From Piezodorus guildinii (Eukaryota > Arthropoda > Insecta > Hemiptera > Pentatomidae), in contig CM041297.1 of the NCBI GenBank assembly GCA_023052935.1, positions 2,284,280 to 2,348,279 on the forward strand: a stretch of 64,000 bases of DNA. The letters are read 5' to 3'. Of this stretch, positions 12,291 through 23,245 are shown piece by piece. A program made the position numbers and the translations under genes. The stretch's first letter is position 1. Each line of letters opens with the position of its first letter. Below the pieces are notes generated by a model. That model worked only from the letters and a program-made list of their open reading frames with translations, ran no database searches and was not told the DNA's origin.

Positions 12291-12753
12291 CACTTTTTAT
12301 GAAAATGCGCATCGTTTCGGCTATTATGCTATTTTATATTTTATAAATTAGTTTACTATAGTCAAACAATTTTTATTTTTTATGTATTTTTAAATGCTTT
12401 ACATTCTGAGAATGGTTATATTAAGGAAATCGTAATTGTGCACTTTAAAAAAACGTTTTCACTTGAATATGTGAAACAGGCTGAAAGTGCATTTTAATAT
12501 AAATTGGTGAAGTATAATTATAGCCTCCAATTTTATATTAGATCTTGGATATTCATCTTAAATTTTCTACACTTAATTTAATACATATGTAAATTTCAAT
12601 AAATAATAATTTAAAAATTTGTTTTACTGATTCTATAATTTGATTTATATTTGCGAATGTATTAAATTATATTTTAGGGTTTATTGAATTAAAAGAATAT
12701 TTAAAAGTGAAGCATTAACTTGTCTATTTAGTTGAGCGTCCTCTCTGTCAACC
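12291..12753. other. Unassigned A+T-rich sequence upstream of the tRNA
   Basis: No feature recognised. Confidence 0.4.
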
Positions 12754-12826
12754 GGTTCCGTGGTGTAGTGGTTATCACATCTGCTTTACACGCAGAAGGT
12801 CGCCAGTTCGATCCTGGCCGGAATCA
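12754..12826 (+). tRNA. tRNA-Val (anticodon UAC)
   Basis: The 73-nt cloverleaf closes fully: acceptor stem GGTTCCG/CGGAATC (one G-U pair), D arm with the A box TGGTGTAGTGGTTATCAC, anticodon stem TCTGC/GCAGA with loop TTTACAC (anticodon TAC, reading GUA), variable loop AGGTC, and T arm GCCAG/CTGGC with loop TTCGATC. GTTCGATCC is a good B box. Discriminator base A, and no encoded CCA, as expected of a eukaryotic nuclear gene. No mismatches in any stem and a clean terminator suggest a functional gene rather than a SINE head. Confidence 0.96.
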
Positions 12827-12827
12827 A

Positions 12828-12837
12828 TTTTTTTTTT
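12828..12837 (+). terminator. Pol III terminator of the tRNA
   Basis: Ten T residues beginning two bases after the tRNA 3' end, a standard RNA polymerase III stop. Confidence 0.9.
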
Positions 12838-13329
12838 CTTTCCTCCTAATATTGTAATATTATTTTTTATTATAATAATATTCTATTTAATCAAATATAT
12901 AATATATTATTATACAGTAATTTTTAAATTATTTTTTACATTATAATGTTATTATATTACATTAATTATACAGTTAAATTTAATAAAAAATATATGGTAG
13001 ATTATTTTACAGTAAGGTATTACGATTTTTGGATTATTATTTTTAAGCGTATAATATTAAATTATTTTTCAGTTTATTTATTTTTAATATATAATAATAA
13101 AAGTTAATTTTATTATTTTTAATTAAGTATATCATATAATATTATTTTACAATATAATTTAAATTTGATGTTTGTATTTTTTTTTTTCTGGTGTATAAAA
13201 CTTTCATATTGTGTTTTTTTTTTCTTTTCATATCTAGAATATTTATTTTTCTTTTATTTATTAAATTTTATTTGTATTGCATTATTATTTAAAATTTTAT
13301 TTTCGTTATATTACTATTTTCAATTTTTC
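12838..13329. other. Very A+T-rich sequence, nothing recognised
   Basis: Mostly A/T with long T runs. The 64-residue frame at 13165 is hydrophobic by composition only. Confidence 0.5.
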
Positions 13330-13690
13330 AATTCAATTAAGCTCGCTATATCGATGTAAAGTTAAATGGGCCTTAATTTAAAAGTTCTAATCGAAACAGT
13401 CTGACCGGTCAAAAATAAATGTCGATATTTAAAAGTTTCTACCTTTAAATTACCTTTAATTTTGAATATTCGTAGAAATCAACCATAATTTTTATAGCAT
13501 TTATACAAAATAGATGAATATATAAATTGAACGAATTCAAAGTCCAACTAAAGGAAAAAATAGTAAACATTTTTTTTATCTATTTTTGAACATAAGAACA
13601 GTAATATAGATGTATAATATACCGTTAGGAAGCTTAAGATTTTAGAAAAAAATATTGTCTTATACACGAAAATGTTAAAGATTCAAACTA
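13330..13690 (-). repeat. Family D fragment
   Basis: Minus-strand D markers CTCGCTATATCGATGTAAAG and GTATAATATACCGTT are present; both ends are missing. Confidence 0.65.
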
Positions 13691-14029
13691 GTGCCTTATA
13701 ACCGGCAGTGGGATTATCTTTATTCGATGGTCATTTATTGTGTTCATGGTATATTTATAGCATAGTCTTTTTGCTTTTATTTAACAATGGACATTTCTGA
13801 GACAGGTAAGACATTTCCAAACTCGTTATTGAATATACATTGGAATGTCACCTGTTTGAGTTAATTTAGCAATTTGTAAACGTGTGCCCCTATTCAACAA
13901 CGAAAAACTATGTAACCCCCAAGTTACCCTAAGGATTCGGTTCTGCAATCATTCTGGTCTTTAGATATTACAAAGAATTTTTTCGATTTATTGCGTTTTG
14001 AGTGATACTTTTTTTCAGACACAAAAGTT

Positions 14030-14310
14030 TTACAATCTATAATTTGATGAGGAGTCAGACTTTTCTTTAAATATTTTAATTTTGCCGACGTTGTGAGCCA
14101 TCATCAGGGCTACAAACATCAGAACAAAAGAGATACATATTGATGAAATATGAAAATTACAAATAAATAGTACATGAGGCTTAGATAAATTGTGATGGCT
14201 CACAAACTTAAAATGAAACGTCGGCAAAATTAAAATATTTAAAAAAAGACTGACTCCTGATTATTCCACCTATAATAGTTTCTACAGTCGACTATACATC
14301 CTCAATATAA
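14030..14310. mobile_element. Penelope-type foldback with two hammerhead-like motifs
   Basis: The arms at about 14047-14115 and 14185-14262 are inverted copies sharing AACGTCGGCAAAATTAAAAT and AGACT(G)ACTCCTGATT. The minus-strand arm reads GCC, CTGATGA, T, GGCTCACAAC, GTC, GGC, so the stem I bases (GCC/GGC) and the CUGAUGA box are intact while the GAAA half is damaged. The plus arm keeps GAAACGTCGGC but lost CUGANGA. The flank TCTACAGTCGACTATA resembles 57110-57120, so this belongs with the 57090 copy. Confidence 0.5.
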
Positions 14311-14908
14311 TTTGATGAGTTTCTGGAATGATATAAATTACGTCTAAATACAATAGCAGGTTTAAGCCACTACAAGCCATAATTATATTTTTTGTATTAT
14401 TTTTCAGGTATTTTGGGACTTCAAACTTAAAATATAAGGAATTTTTTATTTTAGCAAATAAATTTGATGTTTGACTACTGTGCGCTCGCCAATCGTGCCA
14501 ACAAATTAATTGTTTCCATCATTTTTTCTTATAATTTTAAAAAATATTTTTTCAGTAATCTGGGACCCAAAAGGGTAAATATGGAAAAGTTTCTGAATTT
14601 TTTCCAACCTAAATCGGTCATATTGTCCACTGTGCGGCGGGCGCAGACACGACTTGTCTCGCCGACGTCCATCTTCCTAGATCCCTTCCGTTACTCCTCA
14701 CCTCAACATATAAATATATAAATAGACGCGTGAGTAAAGATCAAGGTCCCATTGGCCGCAATGGCGACCATCATTTGCGCTTAGCGGATCTATCCCTAAC
14801 TAGGTATCGAACTGAAAGGGCTTCTTTATTCTCGGAGCTGTTATCTAAGAGGGTAATGGGTAGAGAGTTAACTAGAGCGAGAACGGCAATAGCAACAGTG
14901 ACAGTGAT
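14311..14908. other. Unassigned
   Basis: No element ends or domains recognised. The frames at 14464 and 14730 look incidental. Confidence 0.4.
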
Positions 14909-15041
14909 AATTCGGGGGGTCACCTGTAGAATAATGGCAAGCATAACAGCCTTCTAGGCCCAAGGTCACGGAATTTTAATGGGAGTTAAAAATCCTAATT
15001 TATGCCGTCCTTCGGAGAGGACGTAAAAAAGGTGGTCTAGA
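14909..15041 (+). mobile_element. SINE-1 head, diverged
   Basis: Degenerate tRNA-like head (GTCACCTGTAGAATAATGGC, CCAAGGTCACGG) and the TTAATGGGAGTTAAAAATCC segment. The 3' half continues as the first unit of the array below. Confidence 0.7.
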
Positions 15042-15985
15042 GCCTGTGCGATGTCAGGTACTTGTTAAAGACCCCTATCCTAATTAAACCTGGATAGGCA
15101 AAATTTAGGATTCCTACTCAAACATCGTCCAAACACAACAGCATAAAGTGACGTTAAATAAATATACGAACAACTTATAGAAGATGTTAATAGTGCGTCA
15201 ATACAGTAAATCTTCCAGTTTTTACACAGTGGTTCCAAACGCGCATTTCGGGACAAAACTCCGTCCTGGTTATCTGTAGTGAAGTGGCTTATATAACAGT
15301 GGAGTCTTAGTTTCAAGCCTCTGCGATATCAGTTACTCGTTAAAGATACCTATTCTAATTAAACCTGGATAGGCAAAATTTAGGATTCCTACTCAAACAT
15401 CGTCCAAACACAGCAGCATGATTATAGAAGATGTTAATAGTGCGTGAATACAGTAAACCTCCCAGTTTTTGCACAGTGGTTCCAAACGCACATTTCGGGA
15501 CAAAACTCCGTACTGGTTATCTGTTGTGAAGTGGCTTGCAAAACAGACGAGTGTTAGTTCCAAGCCTGTGTGATGTCAGGTACTCGTTAAAGACCCCTAT
15601 CCTAATTAAACCTGGATAGGCAAAATTTAGGATTCCTATTCAAACATCGTCCAAACACAACAGCATAAAGTGACGTTAAATAAATAAACGAACAACTTTA
15701 TAAAGATGTTAATATTGCGTGAATACAGTAAACCTCCCAGTTTTTGCACAGTGGTTCCAAACGCACATTTCGGGACAAAACTCCGTTCTGGTTATCTGTT
15801 GTGAAGTGGCAGGAAGTATAACAGGGGTATGGACTTTACGGTAGTTCTGAGCCTACGCAATGTCAGGTACTCGTTAAAGATCTCTATCCTAATTAAACCT
15901 GGATAGGCAAAATTTAGGACTGTAGCACCGTCTGATTAGCCATAGCAGCATAAAGTGGCGGTAAATGGATAAGATTTTATATAAA
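15042..15985 (+). repeat. Four-unit tandem array built from a SINE-1 3' half plus a unique spacer
   Basis: Units begin at about 15042, 15317, 15564 and 15851 (spacings about 275, 247 and 287 bp). Each starts with GCCTGTGCGATGTCAGGTAC and GGCAAAATTTAGGATTCC from SINE-1; units 1 to 3 then carry an about 130-bp segment not otherwise seen in SINE-1 (GCACAGTGGTTCCAAACGC, TTTCGGGACAAAACTCCG). Unit 2 lacks the TAAAGTGACGTTAAATAAA stretch. The last unit ends in ordinary SINE-1 sequence without the spacer. Confidence 0.85.
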
Positions 15986-16106
15986 AGTAAGAAGTTCCCA
16001 ATGTACCAATATCTAAAGGTATATAGAAGTTGAAAAAAAAAAAAAATAATGTCTGTGTTATATGGACTATGACTATCAACTGATAGTCCCGGACTGCCGT
16101 ATAAGT

Positions 16107-16700
16107 GAAAATTTTTTTTATTTTATTTCTTTATAGTAATTTACAACTGTATTAAAGAACACAATAAGTAAATATGAGGAATGAAAAAAAAAAGTCATGA
16201 AAATGTCTTGAGAACGAACTACCCAGTGGTAGCACTAACTATTTTAACTCAGTAGGTCCCGAGGCCACCTTCTTTTCAGTCGTCTTGGAGGGTTATCAGG
16301 GATATCTAAGGAAGATAAATTACGGACAAGTGGGTTTGTATGGGCAGGGAGTTTAGAATGAAAAGAGGAGTATCTATCACGTGCTATGTCTGCAACAAAT
16401 GGAATGTTAAGGCCATTATGAATGAGTAGATTTGTGACAAAATAAGGGGCATTCAGAATTTTGCGAAGGATTTTGGATTGTAAGGACTGGGAGGAATTAG
16501 ATGGTTTCGTAGAGCCCCAAAGCTCGATTCCATACGTCCAAATAGGTCTGATAATAGTGATGTAAAGGAATCTTTTGTAATATACTGGAAGTTTTGGATA
16601 TTTGTCTACTAAGTGTTGTAGTAATCGATATCTTCGAGCAGTTTCTTGTCGTTTCAGTCTTCTGTGAGGATTCCAAGTAAGGCGCTTGTCAAGATGGAGA
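16107..16700 (-). mobile_element. 5'-truncated Jockey-B LINE (pseudogene)
   Basis: The minus-strand frame 16244-16732 encodes LHLDKRLTWNPHRRLKRQ, IIRPIWTYGIELWG, SKILRKILNAPYFVTN and PPRRLKRRWPRDLLS, the RT C-terminus of subfamily B. Homology stops at about 16700; the first dozen residues of the frame are flanking sequence. The catalytic YADD region is absent. The 3' UTR ends at a T-rich run near 16110 (poly(A) on the minus strand). Confidence 0.87.
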
Positions 16701-16924
16701 CGTTTAATTGAAAACTTAAACCTCTCAAACATTGTATTCGCCCGCGCTAAGATGTCTTGATTTTATTTTACTCGTTTTTGTCCACATCTTTGTGGAAATT
16801 TCATCCAAATTCTTATGACGTCACCAATCGTATCTCTCTTTACATAATACAATATTACTAGAGTGCCCTTCGATAACCCATCTGCACATTATCCATCTGC
16901 AACATTTATCCATCTGTTAACGTT

Positions 16925-18795
16925 TTGGAAGGAAATGTTTTTATTACCTTTCGGAATGAAACGCAATTTTCAAATACGTTTTTGAAGGATTTCTATGTTT
17001 TTTAGATAAGATCTGATGACAGATATAGATTAAAATAAACCATTATAATACAAATATATCAAAATATCCTTTAGTACCTTTTGGAAATCAACGTCTCAAT
17101 TGTCGATCGAAACGTTCGCCTCTAGTTTAAAACACCATAAAAAGTGATTGTTAGGTTAAAACTATTGATAAAAATAATATCAGTGATTAAAGACGTACTA
17201 AATAAACCAATAAAAATCCATAAAATGATGACAACAATAAATTAATGGTGATATATTACGAGGTTAGGTGCTTCTGCCGTATAGTAGGAAATATAGTACC
17301 TTTTGGAAGGAAATGAAAGGAAAGGTTATATTTGTTTACAGAGGATATAGTACCTTTTGGAAGGAAATATAATTTTCAAATACGTTTTTAAAGGATTTAT
17401 ATGTTTTTTAGATAAGATCTGATGACAGATTTAGATAAAACTAAACCATTATAATACAACTATATCAAAACATCTGTTTCGAAAAAAATGTCCTTTAGTA
17501 CCTTTTGGAAATCAACGTCACAATTGAGACGATGTATTTGTATTTTAACAGATATTTTGATGTATTTGTATTATAATGGTTTAGTTTTATCTAAATCTGT
17601 CATCAGATTTTATCTAAAAAACATAAAAATCCTTCAAAAAAGTGTTTAAAAAATTGCATTTCATTCCAAAAAGGTACTAAAAACATTTCCTCCCAAAACG
17701 TACTATACCCTCTGTAAACAGATATGACCTTTCATTTCATCTCTTTCCAAAAGGTACTATACTCCTACTGTACGGCAGAAGCACCTAATCCCGTAACATA
17801 TCACCAATAATTTATTGTTTTCATCATTTTATGCATTTTTATTGGTTCATTTAGCTATTACTTTGATCACTGGTTTTAACCTAATAATCAGCTTTTAGGC
17901 TGTTTTAAACAACTTAGTTGCGTCGCTTTGGTTCTTTTAGGTTGTCATTGAAATTACGATTTTTTCATAGTATTTCTTCTTGCAGCAACATAAATTTAGT
18001 TTAAAATTTTAATGGAATAATGGTATTTGATGCAGCAAATAGTTGGAATTAGCATTCCACGAACTAGCTAAATATGTGAAGGAAATACGTGCCTGATCTA
18101 ACTTAGTAGTCGATTTTTTTTATGTAAAATAAAAGCTCAAAAGTTATTATTTATCAGTATCTTTGGTTAAATATTGTTTACACGTCGTTAATAATATAGT
18201 TAAATTTGCTAAATTCACACAAATAGTAATATACCAACTTATCGCACATTATATTCTTCCAAAATGCACTATATCCCTTTTAATTCTTTCCAAAAAGTAC
18301 TATATCCCTCCGAATCAGGTAAATTGGTCCAATTAGAAATAAATGGCAGATTTTTTGCGTTTCCTGTAAAATTGTCTAAAGTGGATATAGTCCTTTTGGA
18401 AACCAACGTCTCAATTGAGACGTTGATTTCCAAAAGCTACTATATCCATTCTAAGAAATTTTACAGGAAGCGCGAAAATCTCTCATTACTATATTATTAA
18501 ACTAGCTAATTTGATTCTTTTCGCATTAAAATTTAGAATTATTTTTTTACTATAATAATAACATCATATTATAGTTATGAAATGAATTTTTTTAGAATGA
18601 TGTGGAACGAAAGTAAATGCGTAATTCGTACTTTTAGAAAATGGCCTCATTTCTAAATCGCGTTTTTTAAGGACTTGAGAATTCATTAGATAACATTAAA
18701 TAGAATATTTAGATAAAACTAAATGATGAGAATACAAATATGACAAAAAATCAATTTCGTAAAAAATGTCCTTTAGTACCTTTTGGATATCGACG
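16925..18795. mobile_element. Cluster of family B TIR elements in alternating orientation
   Basis: At least four family B pieces lie next to each other: 16925-17101 and about 17120-17505 (minus), about 17516-18409 (plus), and a complete internally deleted copy at about 18414-18795 (minus). The subterminal TTCCAAAAGGTACTATATCC motif or its complement recurs throughout. At 18404-18419 two copies meet head to head as ACGTCTC-AATT-GAGACGT, sharing one AATT. The outer flank AATTGTCGATCGAAACGTTC occurs after both 17101 and 18790. The frame at 18264-18500 is a repeat by-product. Confidence 0.75.
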
Positions 18796-18799
18796 TCTC

Positions 18800-19261
18800 A
18801 ATTGTCGATCGAAACGTTCGCCTCTACCTTCCAAGCAACCCTCCACCCTCCAAGCTCACTACCCGCTACACACGCAGCCCTTGTAGACCGATGTAAATGC
18901 AACTTGTTATCAGATGGAAAAGCCCGGTAGTAAGAAATCATTTCAGTTCCGCACCTGTCCCGGGCGACCTCCAATGGCCCTTTGCATCAGAAACTTGTGT
19001 TGATTAACATAAGATAACCTTTGCAGGAATCGGAAGTAACTTATATATTTTTACTTTCACATACCTAAATATGAAATATATGGTAAAGCAAAGTTTTTGA
19101 ATCTTCGACACCTTTTATTTTTCCTCTATGTATAAAAAATAACCGAATGTATATAGTTGAATAATATTTCTTATAAGTTGTGACATGACCATACAAGACT
19201 TTTTTGCTTTGTTTATCACGGTGTTTGACACCGAAAAAACTTTTATTTTTTTCTCTATCTT
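18800..19261. other. Unassigned
   Basis: Includes a moderately GC-rich part at 18830-18990. Nothing recognised. Confidence 0.4.
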
Positions 19262-19961
19262 TAATTAGTCTAAGATCCGAACTTGAAACGATCTGCACCG
19301 AGCTGATAATAGAATGAAACATATTTAGTATATTAAAAAATATGTTAAGAATGGGTTGCCAAAAAAAATCCTGGACAGACTATTTTTAATTATTTTTAAA
19401 AAAAATTATTGTTTATTAAATGTTGCAACATCATGATGATAAGAAAACTTTTACCCTGACTTAAAGTATCAAAGGTATAGAATGTGGGTTGCCTAATCTT
19501 TTCCTGGACAAACTATCGGTTGTCAGGTAAAAGCGGGTATGTTGATATCAGTTATCTGTACCGGCTTGATAATAGAAAAAAAATGTATACCAATATAAGC
19601 GTTGTTTTATTGCAAACACATTGCCTTAAAAAAACTTGGTCCTAATCTGGGTTGCCTAGTTTTAAAGATTTTAACGCGAATGGAAATCCGTGACAGAGAG
19701 ATCCGAGTCGGGCATAGCGTGTAATAATAAAGGACCCAACATTGCAGCCGCACGTAATCAGACATTGAATATAAGAAAGTTTGATATCCCATATAAAATT
19801 ACAGAAACTATTTTTTAAACAAATATCAAATACCAAATTAAGGGTAAAAGTTTTCTTATTATCATGATGTTGCAACATTTAATTTAAATTGAATGTATTT
19901 TTCGGAACAATCTCTTCTAATTTATTTATCATAACATATATAAACTATGATTATTAAACTA

Positions 19962-19997
19962 TTACGTTTCGAGGTACTTCTTATGCCTCATCTTCAG
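19962..19997 (-). ncRNA. Hammerhead-like motif, left foldback arm
   Basis: Minus strand: CTGAAGA, T, GAGG, loop, CCTC, GAAACGTAA. Catalytic boxes intact, stem II of 4 pairs, and ACGU can act as a self-complementary stem III. Stem I is weak. Confidence 0.5.
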
Positions 19998-20287
19998 ATC
20001 TTTAAATATCATATTTATTTCCATATTATATCCTAATATAGGTCATTTAATAATTTAATATTATACATATTAAGTCCCTATATATGAATAATTCTGTCAG
20101 TCTGCCTGATAGTTGCAAGTGTTTGGCAGCAAAATGTTGAAGGAATATTTATGTGATGATAAAATAATAGATTATTTTAACAGACTGACAGAATTACTCA
20201 TATATAGGGACTAAATATGAATAATATTACAATATTAAATGACCTATATTAGGATATAATATGGAAATAAATATGATATTTAAAGAT

Positions 20288-20322
20288 CTGAAGATGAGGC
20301 ATAACAAGTACCTCGAAACGTA
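20288..20322 (+). ncRNA. Hammerhead-like motif, right foldback arm
   Basis: Mirror copy of 19962-19997 with the same boxes: CTGAAGA at 20288-20294, GAGG/CCTC stem II, GAAA at 20315-20318, then CGTA. Confidence 0.5.
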
Positions 20323-20359
20323 ATAGTTTAATAATCATAGTTTATATATGTTATGATAA

Positions 20360-21125
20360 GCCTTTGATAGAGTCTGGCACCCAGGACTGTTGTACAAACT
20401 CCGTAAATTTCTTCCTCCCTGTCAGAACTGGAGAATAAAAATAAATTCCAACAAATCCCATCAAATAACCTTTACCCTTCGTCGTAAACCTTTGACTTCC
20501 TGCCCTGCAGTATTCTTTAATGACACTCTAGCTAACTAGCTCCTGTTGAACAGATCCGATACGTAGGACTTCTTCTTGACAAACGCTAACTTGGAATCCA
20601 CATACACGACTAAAACGTCAAGAAACTGCACGCCGCTTTAGACTGTTTCAACACTTACTAGACAAACTGTCAAACCTTCCTCTGAACTACAAAAGGCTCA
20701 TCTACATGACTATTATAAGACCAATCTGGACTTACGGAGTCGAGCTTTGGGGCTCTACTAAACAATCAAATTCTTCCCGCATCCAATCCTTACAATCCAA
20801 AATCCTTCGTAAAATCCTCAACGCTCCTTACTTTGTCACGAATAAACTTATCCATAAAGACCTTAATGTTATCTTTGTTACTGATTTGGCCCGGACCAGG
20901 TATCAATCCTTTCATGACAAACTCCATTCGCACTCTAACCCACTAGTTTCAATCCTCCGAAGCGTCCGAAAATGAAGTGGCCCCGGGACCTTCTAGTTAA
21001 GAATATTTTTATAGTGCTTCCTATGGGAAGCTTCTCTACATGTATATCATGTCATTGTATTATATAACACATCACATTTACTTGATGTATTTTTGTTAAA
21101 ACAGTTGTAAATACCAATAAAATGA

Positions 21126-21175
<50 letters not shown>
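20360..21175 (+). mobile_element. Jockey-B LINE inserted in a foldback arm, with TSD
   Basis: It begins at AFDRVWHPGLLYKL (RT motif A), then an internal deletion joins to QNWRIKINSNKSHQITFTLR, so the YADD motif is gone. A frame at 20706-20975 gives IIRPIWTYGVELWGSTKQSN and KILRKILNAPYFVTNK. There are frameshifts near 20540-20590. TATATATGTTATGATAA precedes 20360 and recurs at 21176-21192, a probable target duplication whose edge blurs into the (AT)n tail. Confidence 0.85.
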
Positions 21176-21182
<7 letters not shown>

Positions 21183-21484
21183 GTTATGATAAATAAAATA
21201 GAAGAGATTGTCCCGAATAATACATTCAATATTAAAATTACTCTTCTATAATAGTAATTGATATAAATTAATTAAAATTAATTTTTTTTAAATAATTAAA
21301 AATAGTCTGTCTAGGATTATTTTAGGCAACCCATTCTTAACATACTTCCTAATATACTAAATGTGTTATAAAATATGTTTCATTCTATTGTCAGCTCGGT
21401 GCAGATCGCTTCAAGTTCGGATCTTCTACTAAATAAAGAGCGAGTAGGAGTTGTCGAACATTTGGTGCGTCTTCCATATAAATC

Positions 21485-21545
21485 CATGGTCTTGTGGATA
21501 GAGCAGTAGTCTGCCCTGGTTCAAACCCTGTCTATGGCAGAATAA
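21485..21545 (+). mobile_element. tRNA-like SINE head
   Basis: TGGATAGAGCAGTAG resembles an A box and GGTTCAAACCC a B box, but the fold does not close as a tRNA, so I read it as a SINE head or tRNA relic. The following 650 bp (to 22190) hold nothing else I recognise. Confidence 0.4.
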
Positions 21546-22194
21546 CAATTTATTTCTTTATTCGTTAATACCTAATCGTCATTTATCATCGTCATTCGTT
21601 ATTACTTAATATCTTTTAATCTTTACCTCGTCACTATTACACTATCTTACATCTTCCCCTTTATAGTCATACTTATATATTTTTCGCTTCCTATTTTTCT
21701 CTCTTTTTTTTCACTAATTCTGCTTTTTTTTAATCTCAGTCCGCTATTTTATATTATTAATATGTATTTAAAAAAAATCATTAGCCAATCCTTTAGTTTT
21801 TTTCTTTAACAAACAATCGAATCAGTAGACATAACTTAGCTTCTTGGAAAAGCTCTAACGAACATTCTAGTTCTCATATTTTCCGTTCCACGCAATGAGC
21901 GTTTTTTAAACTGGGAAAACATCACTCCTTTAGACAGCGTCTCAGAGTCAAGTATGTATCTTTTTTCTTATTGATTATGATCTCTTTTCATCGCCCATTT
22001 TTTTCTCCCTCTTTCCATACTCATATATTTCTCCGTTACATATCCTGACATATAATTTTAGTTTAATATTGCATTATTTTAAAATTTAAAATTATTTTTT
22101 TATTCATTTTTTTTTTTTTTTATTCATTAGTTTCTCTTTTTTAATGACTATGTTCTTCTTATATATTACCTATACTCTTAACTATGTTTTTAAT

Positions 22195-22527
22195 ACATTA
22201 CCGACCACCATATGTGTCAAACGATACGTATTCCAACTACAATAAACCACATTCGACTGACTTACAAACGATTTCACGACAAATTAAATGGACATAGAAA
22301 CAAACTTGTACAAAACATGGCTACAACTGACATACCATACATAACTCGGCGTAAGCTGAAAAGGAGTTGGATGAGGGACCTCCTGACCTGAAAATATAGT
22401 TTGTTTTTGAATGTCAGGAGGATGCAACACTGGGTACTATCTCCCTCATGCCAACCCATGCTATGTTTATCATATATAACTCATTTGCTGATTGTAAAAT
22501 ATACAGGTGCAAATAAAATATTAAGTT

Positions 22528-22541
<14 letters not shown>
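22195..22541 (+). mobile_element. Jockey-type LINE 3' end with poly(A)
   Basis: One frame reads IRLTYKRFHDKLNGHRNKLV and PYITRRKLKRSWMRDLLT, the conserved C-terminal end of Jockey RT, followed by a 3' UTR and an A run at 22527-22541. Its sequence differs from subfamilies A, B and C. An (AT)n microsatellite follows at 22542-22600. Confidence 0.75.
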
Positions 22542-22600
<59 letters not shown>

Positions 22601-22605
<5 letters not shown>

Positions 22606-22925
22606 TACCGTCATATATCACTTCAAAATTGTTCATATTTAAAATTTTAATTGTTTACATATTTTTCCTTTGTAATTTTTTCATTTGATTAGTCTCTCTT
22701 TATATATTCTTATTACAATATTATCATCTCAATTATGTTTACTTCCATACTTTATAACTATCATCTTAATTTTGTTTATTTCCATACTTTATAACTGTCA
22801 TCTTATTATCATTTTACATTTAATTTTATTTATGTACCCATATTATATTACTGCCATATTATTATTATATATCTAACGCATTATTATGTCTATATATTAC
22901 TTTGGTTGTTATCTTGTTTCTTTTA
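22601..22925. other. Unassigned A+T-rich sequence upstream of a ribozyme-like motif
   Basis: Short imperfect repeats (TTTATAACT(A/G)TCATCTTA twice near 22750-22805). The hydrophobic frame at 22685 is compositional. Confidence 0.4.
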
Positions 22926-22964
22926 GCCCTGACGAAGGCCCACATTGTAGGCCGAAACGTCGGC
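22926..22964 (+). ncRNA. Hammerhead-ribozyme-like motif, best-paired copy
   Basis: In order: GCC (stem I), CTGACGA (22929-22935), A, GGCC, 9-nt loop, GGCC (stem II), GAAA (22954-22957), CGTC, GGC (stem I partner). ACGU at 22957-22960 could serve as a dimeric stem III and cleavage would fall after GUC. This matches the type I layout described for Penelope-like elements. One base lies between CUGACGA and stem II, not in the strict consensus. Activity is not shown. Confidence 0.6.
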
Positions 22965-23049
22965 ACATAATTAAAATAGCACTTATTTTAAATGTGTGTT
23001 TCTAATTTATGACTGCACCCCCAACCTTCTTCCTCATCTATTTTTTTAT

Positions 23050-23245
23050 CCGTGTTACGACCCTGGGGCCCACCTCTCCACTATAAAATGGGTACCCAAA
23101 AATATAAAAACAAGTCGAGACTAAGTGTAATCTTGACCTAACCTCCTCCATGCACAGCCGTTAGGGTAGAAATTAAAAGAATACCTTTATCTACTGAGCA
23201 TAAGACCGTTCATCGGTAGTAGAAGTACAGGTTTTCGTTTTTCTT
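23050..23245 (+). mobile_element. SINE-2 fragment
   Basis: Diverged copy of the body of the SINE at 61697: CCTGGGGC, AATGGGTACCCAAAAA, AATCTTGACC, TGCACAGCCGTTAGG, GTACAGGTTTT. The tRNA-like head is absent. It also ends in T-rich sequence. Confidence 0.7.

Larger units (their letters stand above)
19262..21428. mobile_element. Composite of inverted repeats within one another
   Basis: The outer arms 19262-19400 and 21290-21428 are inverted copies (AGATCCGAACTTGAAACGAT, GGTTGCC, GACAGACTATTTTTAATTA). Inside, 19417-19475 and 19826-19882 form a second inverted pair (GTTGCAACATCATGATGAT). A third pair, 19883-20104 with 20180-20359 continuing at 21193-21270, forms a foldback with hammerhead-like motifs. 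A Jockey-B copy splits the last arm. No transposase is visible. Confidence 0.65.

Noticed and set aside
21485..21545. A second functional tRNA gene
   Set aside because: Boxes are present, but the acceptor and anticodon stems do not close; better explained as a SINE head or relic.
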